A stretch of DNA of 50,948 nucleotides, from positions 1-50,948 of the forward strand of contig JAFZHY010000006.1 in the NCBI GenBank assembly GCA_017554615.1. The letters run 5' to 3'. The position numbers were made by a program, and so were the translations under genes. Positions 8,402 through 17,770 of the stretch are shown piece after piece. Numbering within the stretch: the first letter of the stretch is position 1; every line of letters begins with the position of its first letter. The notes under the pieces are model-generated. The model was not told where the DNA came from. It did not search any database and was given only the letters and a program-made list of their open reading frames with translations. Source of the stretch: Clostridia bacterium (GTDB taxonomy: Bacteria > Bacillota > Clostridia > UMGS1840 > HGM11507).

Positions 8402-10311
8402 ATAGTCGCTCCTGAATTAACCAAGCCGTCAATTTCAACTATTTTTATACTGCCATTATCATCAGAAGATAAAATCATTCCTTCTGACATAATTCCTCTT
8501 AATTTAACAGGTTTTAGGTTTGCAATTATAACAACATTTTTACCTATTAAATCTTCGGGCTTATAATATTTTGCAATGCCTGAAACTATTGTTCTGGTAG
8601 TACCAGAAACATCGAGAGTAAATTTAAGAAGTTTATCTGCTTTTTCAACCTTTTCGCAGTTTATAACTTTTGCTACTCTTAAATCTAATTTTTCAAAATC
8701 TGAAAACTCAATTTCTTCCTTAAATTCAGGTGCTTTAACTGTGGATGCTTCAATTTCTGCTTCAATTTCTTTCAACTTTTCGCCCTCGTCAATTCTTGCG
8801 AATAAAGGTGAGCCTTCCCCTACTTTATGAGAGTTTTCTATATTACCGAATGTTTTAATACTTTCGTATGACACATCTTTAATATTTATCTGTGAAAGTA
8901 TATTTAAAGATGTTTCAGGAAGAAATGAAGATAAAAGCACAGCAGAAATTCTTATTGTTTCTATAAGATTATAAAGACAGGCGTTAAGTTTATCCTTATC
9001 TTCTTCATTCTTTGCAAGAACCCATGGAGTTGTTTCATCTATATATTTATTACTTCTTCTTAAAAGATTGAATATTTCAGACAAAGCATCGCTTACTTTA
9101 AATTCGTTCATTTTATCAGTAACAATTTTAACTGTATTTAAAGCACATTCTTTTAAGTCTTTAGAATATTCATCTTCATATGATGATTTTTCGATAACTC
9201 CGCCAAAATATTTGTTAACCATTGCAACCGAACGGTTAACAAGGTTACCCAATGTGTTTGCAAGTTCAGAATTATATCTTGCTATAATATTATCATAACT
9301 TATTGTACCGTCCTGAGCGTATGGCATTTCAGATAGAAGATAAAATCTAACCCCGTCAACGCCAAAGTGACGAACAAGGTCATCAGCATACATAACATTT
9401 CCCTTAGATTTACTCATTTTATCATCGCCTGATAATAACCAAGGATGGCCGAAAATCTGCTTAGGAAGAGGAATATCAAGAGCCATAAGCATAATAGGCC
9501 AGTAAATAGTATGGAATCTTAAAATATCTTTTCCGATAACATGAACATCACATGGCCAGTTTTTATTAAATAATTCTGACGGATTTTCAGGGTCATAACC
9601 TAATGCTGTGATATAGTTTGACAATGCATCTATCCACACATATATAACATGCCCTTCGTCAAATGTAACAGGAACACCCCATGTAAAAGATGTACGGGAT
9701 ACACATAAATCCTGAAGACCTGCTTTTAAGAAATTATTTACCATTTCTTTTTTTCTTGATTCAGGCACAATAAAATCAGGATTATTTTCAATATATTCAA
9801 TCAATCTGTCTGCATATTTGCTCATTTTAAAGAAATATGCTTCCTCTTTAGTAAGAGTTACTTCTCTTCCACAGTCAGGACATTTACCATCTACAAGTTG
9901 GGTTTTAGTAAAGAAAGATTCACAAGGTGTGCAATAATGCCCTTCGTATTCTCCCTTATAAATATCCCCTTTGTCATACAGTTTCTTAAAAATTTTCTGA
10001 ACTGTTTTCTTATGCATAGGGTCAGTTGTTCTTATAAACTGGTTATAGGTAGTATTCATTAAATCCCAGATAACTTTTATATCCCCTGCAACTTTATCAA
10101 CATATTCCTGAGGGTTTATACCCTGTTTTTCTGCCTCTAACTGAATTTTCTGACCGTGTTCATCTGTACCTGTCAGAAAATATACATCGTATCCTAAAAG
10201 TCTTTTAAATCTTGCAATAGCATCAGATAATACGATTTCATAAGTGTTTCCAATATGAGGTTTTCTTGATGCATATGCAATGGCAGTTGTTATATAGAAT
10301 TTTTCTTTCAT
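8395..10311 (-). CDS. metG: Methionyl-tRNA synthetase
   Basis: This enzyme charges tRNA-Met. The 638-residue form has the HIGH-type motif as PHIGN (18-22), four zinc cysteines (C127, C130, C144, C147), KMSKS at 298-302, and a C-terminal tRNA-binding OB-fold domain (about 535-638, FEKLDLRVAKV). That C-terminal dimerising domain is normal for Clostridia. I chose the ATG at 10311 because AAGGA lies 9 bases upstream; the ATG at 10320 has that site only one base away. No T-box leader is visible in the short gap after rarA. Confidence 0.96.
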   Translation of the reverse strand: MKEKFYITTAIAYASRKPHIGNTYEIVLSDAIARFKRLLGYDVYFLTGTDEHGQKIQLEAEKQGINPQEYVDKVAGDIKVIWDLMNTTYNQFIRTTDPMHKKTVQKIFKKLYDKGDIYKGEYEGHYCTPCESFFTKTQLVDGKCPDCGREVTLTKEEAYFFKMSKYADRLIEYIENNPDFIVPESRKKEMVNNFLKAGLQDLCVSRTSFTWGVPVTFDEGHVIYVWIDALSNYITALGYDPENPSELFNKNWPCDVHVIGKDILRFHTIYWPIMLMALDIPLPKQIFGHPWLLSGDDKMSKSKGNVMYADDLVRHFGVDGVRFYLLSEMPYAQDGTISYDNIIARYNSELANTLGNLVNRSVAMVNKYFGGVIEKSSYEDEYSKDLKECALNTVKIVTDKMNEFKVSDALSEIFNLLRRSNKYIDETTPWVLAKNEEDKDKLNACLYNLIETIRISAVLLSSFLPETSLNILSQINIKDVSYESIKTFGNIENSHKVGEGSPLFARIDEGEKLKEIEAEIEASTVKAPEFKEEIEFSDFEKLDLRVAKVINCEKVEKADKLLKFTLDVSGTTRTIVSGIAKYYKPEDLIGKNVVIIANLKPVKLRGIMSEGMILSSDDNGSIKIVEIDGLVNSGATIC

Positions 10312-10368
10312 ATTCTTCATTCCTTTATATATAATTTCACAAAAAACTTTTAATTTTTAGTGATGTTC

Positions 10369-11625
10369 TTATTTCCCTTTTATTTTTTCCCAATATTCTT
10401 TAGTTGCTCTTTCAACTTTATTATTACCATATTCATAATATTTTGCATTTTTGATATTATCCGGAAGATACTGTTGCAAAACATATGAATCAGTATAAGA
10501 ATGAGGGTATTTATATTCTTTTCCTCTTCCTAATTTTGATGCTCCGCTGTAATGCGCATCTTTTAAATGGAGAGGAATATCTCCGCAGTCTTTATTCTTT
10601 AAATCAAATATAGCACTGTCTATTGCAGATATTGAAGAATTTGATTTAGGAGAAGTAGCAAGAAGAATTGTAGCCTGTGCAAGAGGTATTCTTGCTTCAG
10701 GTAAACCAAGCATAAGTGCAGAATTACATAGAGAATTAACAATACTTGCTGCCTGAGGATAAGCAAGGCCGATATCTTCACTCGCAATTACCAAAAGTCT
10801 TCTTATGGCAGATTTTATATCTCCGCCCTCTATAAGCCTTGCAAGATAATGTATTGCAGCGTCAGGGGCGCTTCCCCTTACAGACTTCTGAAATGCACTT
10901 AAGACATCATAATGATTATCATCCGATTTATCAGACCTTAACGATTTTTTAAATATGGCGTTTTCTACTTCTTCCAAAGTAATTTCACTTTCATCCATTT
11001 TAGAAAAATATAAAAGTTCAACCATATTGACAGCACTTCTTACATCTCCGCCACTTACTTCGCATATATGGTTTATGGCATCAGATGAAAAAGATACTTT
11101 TCTTTCTTCGTTAAGTATTTTTATTGCTCTTAATACTGCTTTTTTAACATCAGAAGTTGTTAACGGTTTAAATTCAAAAACTGATGAACGCGATAAAATA
11201 GCATTATAAACATAAAAATACGGATTTTCAGTTGTGGATGCTATCAGTGTTATACTTCCGTCTTCTATAAATGATAATAAAGATTGCTGTTGCTTTTTAT
11301 TAAAATTCTGAATTTCGTCTAAATATAATAAAACGCCTCCCATAGAGTCAAAGCCTCCAAGGTCGTCAATTATATCTTTTATATCCGAAACGGATGCATT
11401 AGTTGCATTTAATTTATATAGTTTTTTATTTGAAATATTCGCAAGAATATTGGCAATAGTAGTTTTGCCTGTTCCGGGTGGCCCGTAGAAAATCATATTG
11501 GGAATATTTTTTGTTTCAATAATATTCCTTAATATTTTGCCTTCTCCAATCAAATGTTCCTGACCAAAAACTTCATTTATATCAAGCGGTCTTATTCTGT
11601 CTGCTAAAGGCTTAATTTTCTCCAC
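10369..11625 (-). CDS. rarA: Replication-associated recombination protein A (RarA/MgsA AAA ATPase)
   Basis: RarA is a clamp-loader-like AAA+ ATPase acting at stalled or gapped replication forks. The 418 residues include Walker A GPPGTGKT (48-55), Walker B LYLDEIQ (100-106), a sensor STTENP, and the C-terminal MgsA helical tetramerisation domain (SAIRRLLVIASEDIGLA onward). The only ordinary start is the GTG at 11625, which lies inside the AGGGGG ribosome site; an ATT codon at 11616 would have perfect spacing (see findings). An in-frame stop immediately upstream excludes earlier starts. Confidence 0.95.
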   Translation of the reverse strand: MEKIKPLADRIRPLDINEVFGQEHLIGEGKILRNIIETKNIPNMIFYGPPGTGKTTIANILANISNKKLYKLNATNASVSDIKDIIDDLGGFDSMGGVLLYLDEIQNFNKKQQQSLLSFIEDGSITLIASTTENPYFYVYNAILSRSSVFEFKPLTTSDVKKAVLRAIKILNEERKVSFSSDAINHICEVSGGDVRSAVNMVELLYFSKMDESEITLEEVENAIFKKSLRSDKSDDNHYDVLSAFQKSVRGSAPDAAIHYLARLIEGGDIKSAIRRLLVIASEDIGLAYPQAASIVNSLCNSALMLGLPEARIPLAQATILLATSPKSNSSISAIDSAIFDLKNKDCGDIPLHLKDAHYSGASKLGRGKEYKYPHSYTDSYVLQQYLPDNIKNAKYYEYGNNKVERATKEYWEKIKGK

Positions 11626-11635
11626 CCCCTATTTT

Positions 11636-11821
11636 TTATTCTTCATCTTTAGTGTAGTCTTTTTCTGATAAAATTTCGTCAATAACTACTCCTTTATAGT
11701 CATTATCTTCAAGATGAAGGCATTTTTCACAGTTATCACAAATCTTGTTAGAATCCAAATCACAAATATTACATTCGTTGCAATCTATACAATCTCTGTC
11801 ATATAAAACACATTTTTTCAT
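11636..11821 (-). CDS. Small cysteine-rich protein, unknown function
   Basis: A 61-residue protein with eight cysteines in the first 34 residues (C4, C11, C14, C17, C20, C28, C31, C34), mostly in CxxC steps, then an acidic tail. The spacing suggests a zinc or iron-sulfur site, but I recognise no named family. GAGGTG precedes the ATG and the gene overlaps the methyltransferase stop by 4 bases, so translation is probably coupled. rarA begins 10 bases after its stop. Confidence 0.75.
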   Translation of the reverse strand: MKKCVLYDRDCIDCNECNICDLDSNKICDNCEKCLHLEDNDYKGVVIDEILSEKDYTKDEE

Positions 11822-12969
11822 ACATTCACCTCATCCGATGTAAGAAGCCATTCAAGAGTAGGGTTTACACCAAACTGTTTTTTAAGTTCATAGTATTTGT
11901 TAAGTGCCTTTTCATTCTTGGAAGACACTTTTATTGCTTTTAACATTATATTTTTAGGAGTATCAAGCGGAGAAGTATATTCAATAACTGAAACCTTATA
12001 TCCGTTTGCCTCCAAAAGAAGTGTTCTTAATGCATCGGTTAATATATCACAAAATCTGCGATTAAATATACCATGTTTTAAAATATCTGAAAATGGCTCA
12101 TATTTAATCTGATTAGATAACTCTTTATGGCAACAAGGAACACATATTATTGCTTTTGATTTATGCTTTATACCCGAATAAATAGCATAATCGGTTGCAA
12201 TATCGCATGCATGAAGAGAAATTACAAGGTCTATTTTTTTATTTAAATAAAATTCCCTTAAGTCTTCCTTTAAAAACTGCATATTGTTGTAATTAAGTTG
12301 CTCTTTTATTTTATTTGACGCTTTAATAACATCTTCGTTATAGTCAATACCATAAACAAAACATTTCTTTTTAAGAATTTCTGTTACATAGTAGTTTACA
12401 GCAAAAGAAAGATAACTTTTCCCACACGCACAGTCTAAAATATTAGAGTCTTTGGAAAAATCAATATCAGAAATAAGTTCAATAAAACGGTCAATCTGGT
12501 TATATTTTCTTACCATATCATTTTTGATTTTACCGTTATCCGCCATTATTCCTATAGCCTTAAGAAGAGGCTCAGAGCTTTCCCCTTTTATTATATATTC
12601 TCTTCCGCCAACAGTAGAATTTTTAACAACTATATCTTCACTTGATGTTTTCTTGTTGGTTGAATATACATTTTTATTATCTGCTACAATTTCCAATGTG
12701 GAAATTCTGTCAATATAATCTATAACTACACTGTCATACTTATCAAGTTCTTTTGATATAACATAAGGAATATCTTTTATTTTAATTTCTCTTTTTTCGC
12801 CAAGGTAATCAACAACAAGGCTATCTTCATAATAAATTTTTAAAAAGTATTCCTTAACACCTGATTTATATGTAACAAGTATGCTTTTAAATATATCATT
12901 ATTTTCTTCAAGTTTTACACATAAACTTTGAAGAAATAAATTTACTTTGGCAATACTCTGACTTATCAT
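11818..12969 (-). CDS. Class I SAM-dependent methyltransferase (Methyltransf_32-like)
   Basis: A 383-residue protein. The C-terminal half has a Rossmann SAM-binding site (ILDCACGKSYLSF, then VYGIDYNEDVI) and the HACD...CVPCCHKEL block typical of the Methyltransf_32 (GSTCD-like) family. The N-terminal half of about 150 residues is of unknown fold. Substrates are unproven; RNA or protein methylation is possible. It overlaps purD (ATGA) upstream and the Cys-rich gene downstream by 4 bases each, so it is a translational relay between purine synthesis and rarA. Confidence 0.8.
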   Translation of the reverse strand: MISQSIAKVNLFLQSLCVKLEENNDIFKSILVTYKSGVKEYFLKIYYEDSLVVDYLGEKREIKIKDIPYVISKELDKYDSVVIDYIDRISTLEIVADNKNVYSTNKKTSSEDIVVKNSTVGGREYIIKGESSEPLLKAIGIMADNGKIKNDMVRKYNQIDRFIELISDIDFSKDSNILDCACGKSYLSFAVNYYVTEILKKKCFVYGIDYNEDVIKASNKIKEQLNYNNMQFLKEDLREFYLNKKIDLVISLHACDIATDYAIYSGIKHKSKAIICVPCCHKELSNQIKYEPFSDILKHGIFNRRFCDILTDALRTLLLEANGYKVSVIEYTSPLDTPKNIMLKAIKVSSKNEKALNKYYELKKQFGVNPTLEWLLTSDEVNV

Positions 12970-14222
12970 TTTATGCCGATATCCTTTCTGTAATGAACAT
13001 CAGTAAAAGTTATATTATCAACAGCATTATATGCATCGGCTATTGCAGTATCAAGGTCTTTTGATTTTGCTGTTATACCAAGCACTCTGCCACCCTGAGT
13101 ATAGTATTTTCCGTCTTCTTTTTTAGTTCCTGCATGATAAACAAAAACATTATCTGACACAGTATCAAGACCGTAAATTTCATAGCCTGTCTGATATTTT
13201 TTAGGGTAACCGCCTGATGCTTCAACAACGCATACACAAGCATTATCTTCCCACTCAACATTTATCTTATCTAATGTGCCATCGCATACTGCACAGAATA
13301 TATCCACAATATCTGTTTTAAGGCGAGGAAGAACAACCTGAGTTTCAGGGTCGCCAAATCTTGCGTTATATTCTATAACCTTTACTCCGTTTTTTGTTGA
13401 CATAAGCCCGAAGAAAATTACTCCTTTATAGATAATTCCTTCGCTTCTTAATGCCTTTACAGTTGGAATAAAGATATTATTCATACATTCATCTTCAAGT
13501 TCTTTTGTATAAATTCTGCTTGGAGAGAATGTACCCATTCCACCTGTGTTAGGGCCTTTATCGTTATCATATGCTCTCTTGTGGTCCTGAGCAGAAACCA
13601 TAGGAACAATAGTTTCTCCGTCGCAGAATGATAAAACGGATATTTCAGGGCCTGTTAAAAATTCTTCTATAACAACACGGTTGCCTGAATCGCCAAATAT
13701 TTTATCAACCATAATTTCTTTTAAAGCATCTTGTGCCTCATCAAAATCATTGGCAATTATAACGCCTTTTCCAAGCGCTAAACCTTCTGCTTTAATAACT
13801 GCAGGATATGTATTTTCGCTTTTGATATAATTTAATGCTTTATCATAGTCTTCAAAGACTTCGTATTTTGCAGTAGGAATGTTATATTTTTTCATAAGTT
13901 CTTTTGAAAAAACTTTACTTCCTTCTATCTGCGCTCCCTCTTTAACAGGACCGAAAACTTTAAGACCTGCATTTATAAATGCATCAGATATTCCGTATAC
14001 CAACGGATCGTCAGGGCCGATAACTGTAAGGTCAATATTATTTGATTTTGCGAATTCGATAAGTTTATCAAATTCCATTACCTTTATCGGTACACATTCT
14101 GCTATATCTGAAATGCCACCGTTACCTGGTGCGCAATATATTTTAGATACTTTTTTACTTTCACTTATTTTTTTAACAATGGCATGTTCTCTTCCGCCAC
14201 TTCCCACAACTAATATATTCAT
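12966..14222 (-). CDS. purD: Phosphoribosylamine-glycine ligase (GAR synthetase)
   Basis: PurD is the second enzyme of de novo purine synthesis, joining glycine to phosphoribosylamine with ATP. In 418 residues: N-terminal GSGGREHAI (7-15), an ATP-grasp core with the VIKAEGLALGKGV block, NTGGMGTFSP, and EYNARFGDPETQ near the metal site. A GAGAGGA-type site precedes the ATG. It is the last purine gene of the operon and overlaps the methyltransferase start by 4 bases. Confidence 0.96.
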   Translation of the reverse strand: MNILVVGSGGREHAIVKKISESKKVSKIYCAPGNGGISDIAECVPIKVMEFDKLIEFAKSNNIDLTVIGPDDPLVYGISDAFINAGLKVFGPVKEGAQIEGSKVFSKELMKKYNIPTAKYEVFEDYDKALNYIKSENTYPAVIKAEGLALGKGVIIANDFDEAQDALKEIMVDKIFGDSGNRVVIEEFLTGPEISVLSFCDGETIVPMVSAQDHKRAYDNDKGPNTGGMGTFSPSRIYTKELEDECMNNIFIPTVKALRSEGIIYKGVIFFGLMSTKNGVKVIEYNARFGDPETQVVLPRLKTDIVDIFCAVCDGTLDKINVEWEDNACVCVVEASGGYPKKYQTGYEIYGLDTVSDNVFVYHAGTKKEDGKYYTQGGRVLGITAKSKDLDTAIADAYNAVDNITFTDVHYRKDIGIK

Positions 14223-14247
14223 AAAAGTTTTCCTCTCAAATTTAATT

Positions 14248-15420
14248 TTAATGGTGGAACAGTCTTATACCGTTAAACGCCATTGCTATACCATATTTAT
14301 TACAGGTTTCTATAACATTATCATCACGGATAGAACCACCCGGTTGAGCAATATATTTAACTCCGCTCTTATGTGCTCTTTCAATATTATCGCCAAACGG
14401 GAAGAAAGCGTCAGAACCTAATGCAACATTATCAAGAGTTTTTAACCATTCTTTCTTTTCTTCTCTTGTTAAAGGCTCAGGTTTTTTAGTAAAGAAGTTT
14501 TCCCATATTCCGTCTTCCAAAACATCCATATAATCGTCAGAAACATATACATCTATTGTATTATCTCTGTCAGCTCGTCTTATATCTTCTTTAAAAGGAA
14601 GATTAAGAACTTTTTCGTGCTGTCTTAGATACCATACATCTGCCTTATTACCTGCAAGACGTGTACAGTGAATTCTTGATTGCTGACCTGCTCCGATACC
14701 GATAGCCTGTCCGTCTTTAACATAACATACAGAGTTTGACTGAGTATATTTAAGTGTTATAAGCGCTATAAGCAAATCAATCTTTGCATTTTCAGGAATT
14801 TCCTTGTTATCAGTTACAATTTGTGAGAGAGCATCCATATTGATTTCAATATTGTTTCTTCCCTGTTCAAAGGTTATTCCAAAACAGTCTTTATGTTCTA
14901 TTACTTCTGGAACATAGTTAATATCCATTTCGATTATATTATATGTTCCTTTTCTTTTTGATTTTAAAATTTCTAATGCTTCAGGCTCATAACCAGGAGC
15001 AATAACACCGTCTGAAACTTCTCTGTGGATAAGTTTTGCAGTCGGCACATCACAAATTTCAGAAAGCGCGATAAAATCACCGTATGATGACATTCTGTCA
15101 GCACCTCTTGCTGCAGCATATGCAGTAGCAAGTGGAGAAAGTTCCAAATCATCAACAAAATATATTTTCTTTAAAGTATCAGACATTTCTCTGTAAACTG
15201 CAGCACCTGCAGGGCTTACATGTTTAAAAGATGCAGCAGCAGGAAGATTAGTTGCTTTCTTTAATTCTTTTACAAGCTGAAAACTGTTAAAAGCATCAAG
15301 AAAATTTATATATCCTGGTTTTCCGTTTAATACTTTAAGTGGTAATTCACCGTTTTTTGCAAATATTTTTGCAGGTTTCTGGTTTGGATTACAACCATAT
15401 TTTAATTCTATTTCTTTCAT
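14248..15420 (-). CDS. purH: Stand-alone AICAR transformylase (PurH formyltransferase domain only)
   Basis: It transfers a formyl group from 10-formyl-tetrahydrofolate to AICAR, the penultimate step to IMP. At 390 residues it is the AICARFT module alone, without the cyclohydrolase half of ordinary PurH. The catalytic-site KH (K66, H67 in KHVSPAGAA) and the family N-terminus LKYGCNPNQKP are clear. The ATG at 15420 has AAAGGTG seven bases upstream and is preferred to an in-frame GTG at 15429. The missing activity is supplied by the next upstream gene. Confidence 0.92.
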   Translation of the reverse strand: MKEIELKYGCNPNQKPAKIFAKNGELPLKVLNGKPGYINFLDAFNSFQLVKELKKATNLPAAASFKHVSPAGAAVYREMSDTLKKIYFVDDLELSPLATAYAAARGADRMSSYGDFIALSEICDVPTAKLIHREVSDGVIAPGYEPEALEILKSKRKGTYNIIEMDINYVPEVIEHKDCFGITFEQGRNNIEINMDALSQIVTDNKEIPENAKIDLLIALITLKYTQSNSVCYVKDGQAIGIGAGQQSRIHCTRLAGNKADVWYLRQHEKVLNLPFKEDIRRADRDNTIDVYVSDDYMDVLEDGIWENFFTKKPEPLTREEKKEWLKTLDNVALGSDAFFPFGDNIERAHKSGVKYIAQPGGSIRDDNVIETCNKYGIAMAFNGIRLFHH

Positions 15421-15431
15421 CTTAATCACCT

Positions 15432-16133
15432 TTATACATTTTTATTGATAATTCTTGTGTCAGATTTTCCTGTTTCTAAGTTGATGTATCTTACAAATAA
15501 AGAAACTTTATTATCAGGGTTTAATGCTTCCCATACATTTTTTGTAAATGTATCAATATCGCCTTTTAATTCTACTTTTTCAGGCTCTCCCTCAAAAGAT
15601 GGAATAGGATTACCGTCGCATTTATATGTATGAATAAAATGACCGATTCCTGGTTTAGTGTTATAATATTCGTAAAAATATCTGTGGTCGCCGTCGCCAT
15701 CGCCGTCAGCACTTTTTAGAATTGACAATTTATAAAAATCGCCTTCAACGATACCTGAAATTCTTGGTGTGAAGTTTGGAGCATCAGGCTCATATCTTCT
15801 TGTTCTTAACGCTTCTTCAAAAGTTTTACCGTCTTTTATAAAATCATAAACTGTATCAGTCTGGTCTCCGTTTGTAACTATTGTTTTAGAATCTATTACT
15901 CTTACAGGAGAATAAATGATAAGGCTTGGGTCAACCAATTTCTTTTCGTCAAATGCCTTGGTTTTAATGCCCTCTCCGTCTTCTAAAAATATTCTGTTAC
16001 GACTGTTTTCGCTTCTTCCCATTATAAAATACGCTATAACCATAGAGCAACCGCAATCACATTTTCCGATTACTATACCTCTTCCAGGATAGGTATTATT
16101 TTTTAATTCATCATATAAATTAAGTAGTTTCAT
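15432..16133 (-). CDS. IMP cyclohydrolase, PurO-like (IMP_cyclohyd family)
   Basis: The 233-residue protein resembles the archaeal PurO/IMP_cyclohyd family that closes the second purine ring (FAICAR to IMP). Recognisable blocks are YPGRGIVIG (16-24), YFIMGRSENSRNR (35-47), and ARF-like spacing around RRYEPDAPNFTPRI. Some Clostridia pair such a gene with the stand-alone transformylase, as here. Its ATG overlaps the purN stop (TAATG), and the transformylase follows 11 bases later. I infer function from family resemblance and context. Confidence 0.88.
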   Translation of the reverse strand: MKLLNLYDELKNNTYPGRGIVIGKCDCGCSMVIAYFIMGRSENSRNRIFLEDGEGIKTKAFDEKKLVDPSLIIYSPVRVIDSKTIVTNGDQTDTVYDFIKDGKTFEEALRTRRYEPDAPNFTPRISGIVEGDFYKLSILKSADGDGDGDHRYFYEYYNTKPGIGHFIHTYKCDGNPIPSFEGEPEKVELKGDIDTFTKNVWEALNPDNKVSLFVRYINLETGKSDTRIINKNV

Positions 16134-16714
16134 TATAACCCTCCGTTACAAATTAATTTTACAGCCTGAGGAAGTATTTTCCACTCTGCTTCTTCCATAA
16201 CTCTTCTCTGAAGAATTTCAGGAGTGTCCCCCTCTTTTATATCTACTGCCTTTTGCAGAATAATTTTTCCTCCGTCTGTTATCTCGTTAACATAATGAAC
16301 TGTTGCACCTGTTACTTTAACACCGTAATTAAGTGCTTCTTCATGAACTTTAAGCCCATAAAAACCATCGCCGCAAAAAGACGGAATTAAAGACGGATGA
16401 ACATTTATTATTCTGTCTGAATATTCTTTTAAAATATCGCCCTTTAAAATATACAAAAATCCTGCAAGAACGATAAGGTCTACTTTGTTTTCTCTAAGAT
16501 GTAAAAGCAGTTCATCACAGAAGTTATCATTGCCTTTACTTATTATAACTTTATTAGGAATATTGTGATTTTTCGCACGTTCTATTGCGTATACTCCCTC
16601 TTTATTTGAAACAACAGTAACTATTTTACCGTTAATTTCGCCCTTTTCCATTTCATCGATAATAGCCTGAAGATTACTTCCGGAGCCGGAAACTAAAACT
16701 GCAATATTTAGCAT
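16133..16714 (-). CDS. purN: Phosphoribosylglycinamide formyltransferase
   Basis: PurN formylates GAR with 10-formyl-THF, the third step of the pathway. The 193 residues have [11 protein letters not shown] (8-18), the catalytic N104/H106 in NVHPSLIPS and D147 in [10 protein letters not shown]. Length and motif order are standard. It overlaps the purM stop by 7 bases, and its own stop overlaps the IMP cyclohydrolase start. Confidence 0.95.
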   Translation of the reverse strand: MLNIAVLVSGSGSNLQAIIDEMEKGEINGKIVTVVSNKEGVYAIERAKNHNIPNKVIISKGNDNFCDELLLHLRENKVDLIVLAGFLYILKGDILKEYSDRIINVHPSLIPSFCGDGFYGLKVHEEALNYGVKVTGATVHYVNEITDGGKIILQKAVDIKEGDTPEILQRRVMEEAEWKILPQAVKLICNGGL

Positions 16715-17748
16715 ATTTCCACTTCCCTTGTGCCACTTATAACTTCACCGATTATGTATGCATTTTCGCCCATCTTGTTAAGAATGTCAACTGCTTTTTC
16801 GGCATCATTTTTATCAACTGCCATAACAAGACCTATTCCCATATTAAATGTGTTAAACATATCTTTTTGGGAAACTTCTCCAAGTTTTGCCATAAGTTTA
16901 AATATAGGAAGCACTTCAAAAGAGTCTTTTATAACCTTTGCAGACTGACCTTCATTTAACATTCTTGGAATATTTTCGTAAAAACCTCCACCTGTAATAT
17001 GAGAGATACCTTTAATTTTAACTTGTTCGTTAAGACCTAAGATAGTCTTAACATAAATCTTTGTAGGTGTGATAAGTTCTTCTCCAAGAGTTTTACCAAG
17101 TTCGTCATAATATTTATTAAGTTTATCTTTTGCTAAAGAATCTTCACAGTTTAGGTCAAATATTTTTCTTACAAGAGAATAACCGTTTGAGTGAACACCA
17201 CTTGATGCAACACCAATCAAAGTATCCCCAACACTGATGCTTTTACCGTCTATAATATTTTCTTTGTCAACTATACCAACGCAGAAACCTGCAAGGTCAT
17301 ATTCATCAACAGAATAAAAACCTGGCATTTCTGCAGTTTCGCCACCGATAAGCGCACAGCCTGACATAACACATCCGTCAGCAACACCTGAAACGATATC
17401 TGCAACCTTTTCAGGAACATTTTTACCAACTGCAAGATAATCAAGGAAAAACAATGGTTTAGCGCCTGAACATGCAATATCATTTGCACACATTGCAACA
17501 CAATCCTGACCAATTGTGTTATGCTTGTCTGTTAAAAAAGCAATTTTAAGTTTAGTACCAACACCGTCTGTGCCTGATACCAAAACAGGATTTTTATAAT
17601 TTGTGCCAATCTCAAAAAGACCGCCAAATCCGCCAATATCTGTCATAACACCATCAATAAATGTTTTCTTAACGTGTTTTTTCATTAAATTAACTGCTTC
17701 ATATCCGGCTGTAACGTCAACACCGGCTGCTTTATATGCATTACTCAT
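16708..17748 (-). CDS. purM: Phosphoribosylformylglycinamidine cyclo-ligase (AIR synthetase)
   Basis: PurM closes the imidazole ring (FGAM to AIR) with ATP. The 346 residues contain the [15 protein letters not shown] start, the GGFGGLFE block, [13 protein letters not shown], the [19 protein letters not shown] signature, GGETAEMPG and [20 protein letters not shown] precedes the ATG. It lies 22 bases after purF and overlaps purN. Confidence 0.96.
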   Translation of the reverse strand: MSNAYKAAGVDVTAGYEAVNLMKKHVKKTFIDGVMTDIGGFGGLFEIGTNYKNPVLVSGTDGVGTKLKIAFLTDKHNTIGQDCVAMCANDIACSGAKPLFFLDYLAVGKNVPEKVADIVSGVADGCVMSGCALIGGETAEMPGFYSVDEYDLAGFCVGIVDKENIIDGKSISVGDTLIGVASSGVHSNGYSLVRKIFDLNCEDSLAKDKLNKYYDELGKTLGEELITPTKIYVKTILGLNEQVKIKGISHITGGGFYENIPRMLNEGQSAKVIKDSFEVLPIFKLMAKLGEVSQKDMFNTFNMGIGLVMAVDKNDAEKAVDILNKMGENAYIIGEVISGTREVEIC

Positions 17749-17770
17749 AATCTGTATCTCCTTTTAAATC

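Noticed and set aside
13879-14421. A 180-codon plus-strand open frame
   Set aside because: It is antisense to purD and the end of the AICAR transformylase, crosses the gap and lacks a ribosome site.
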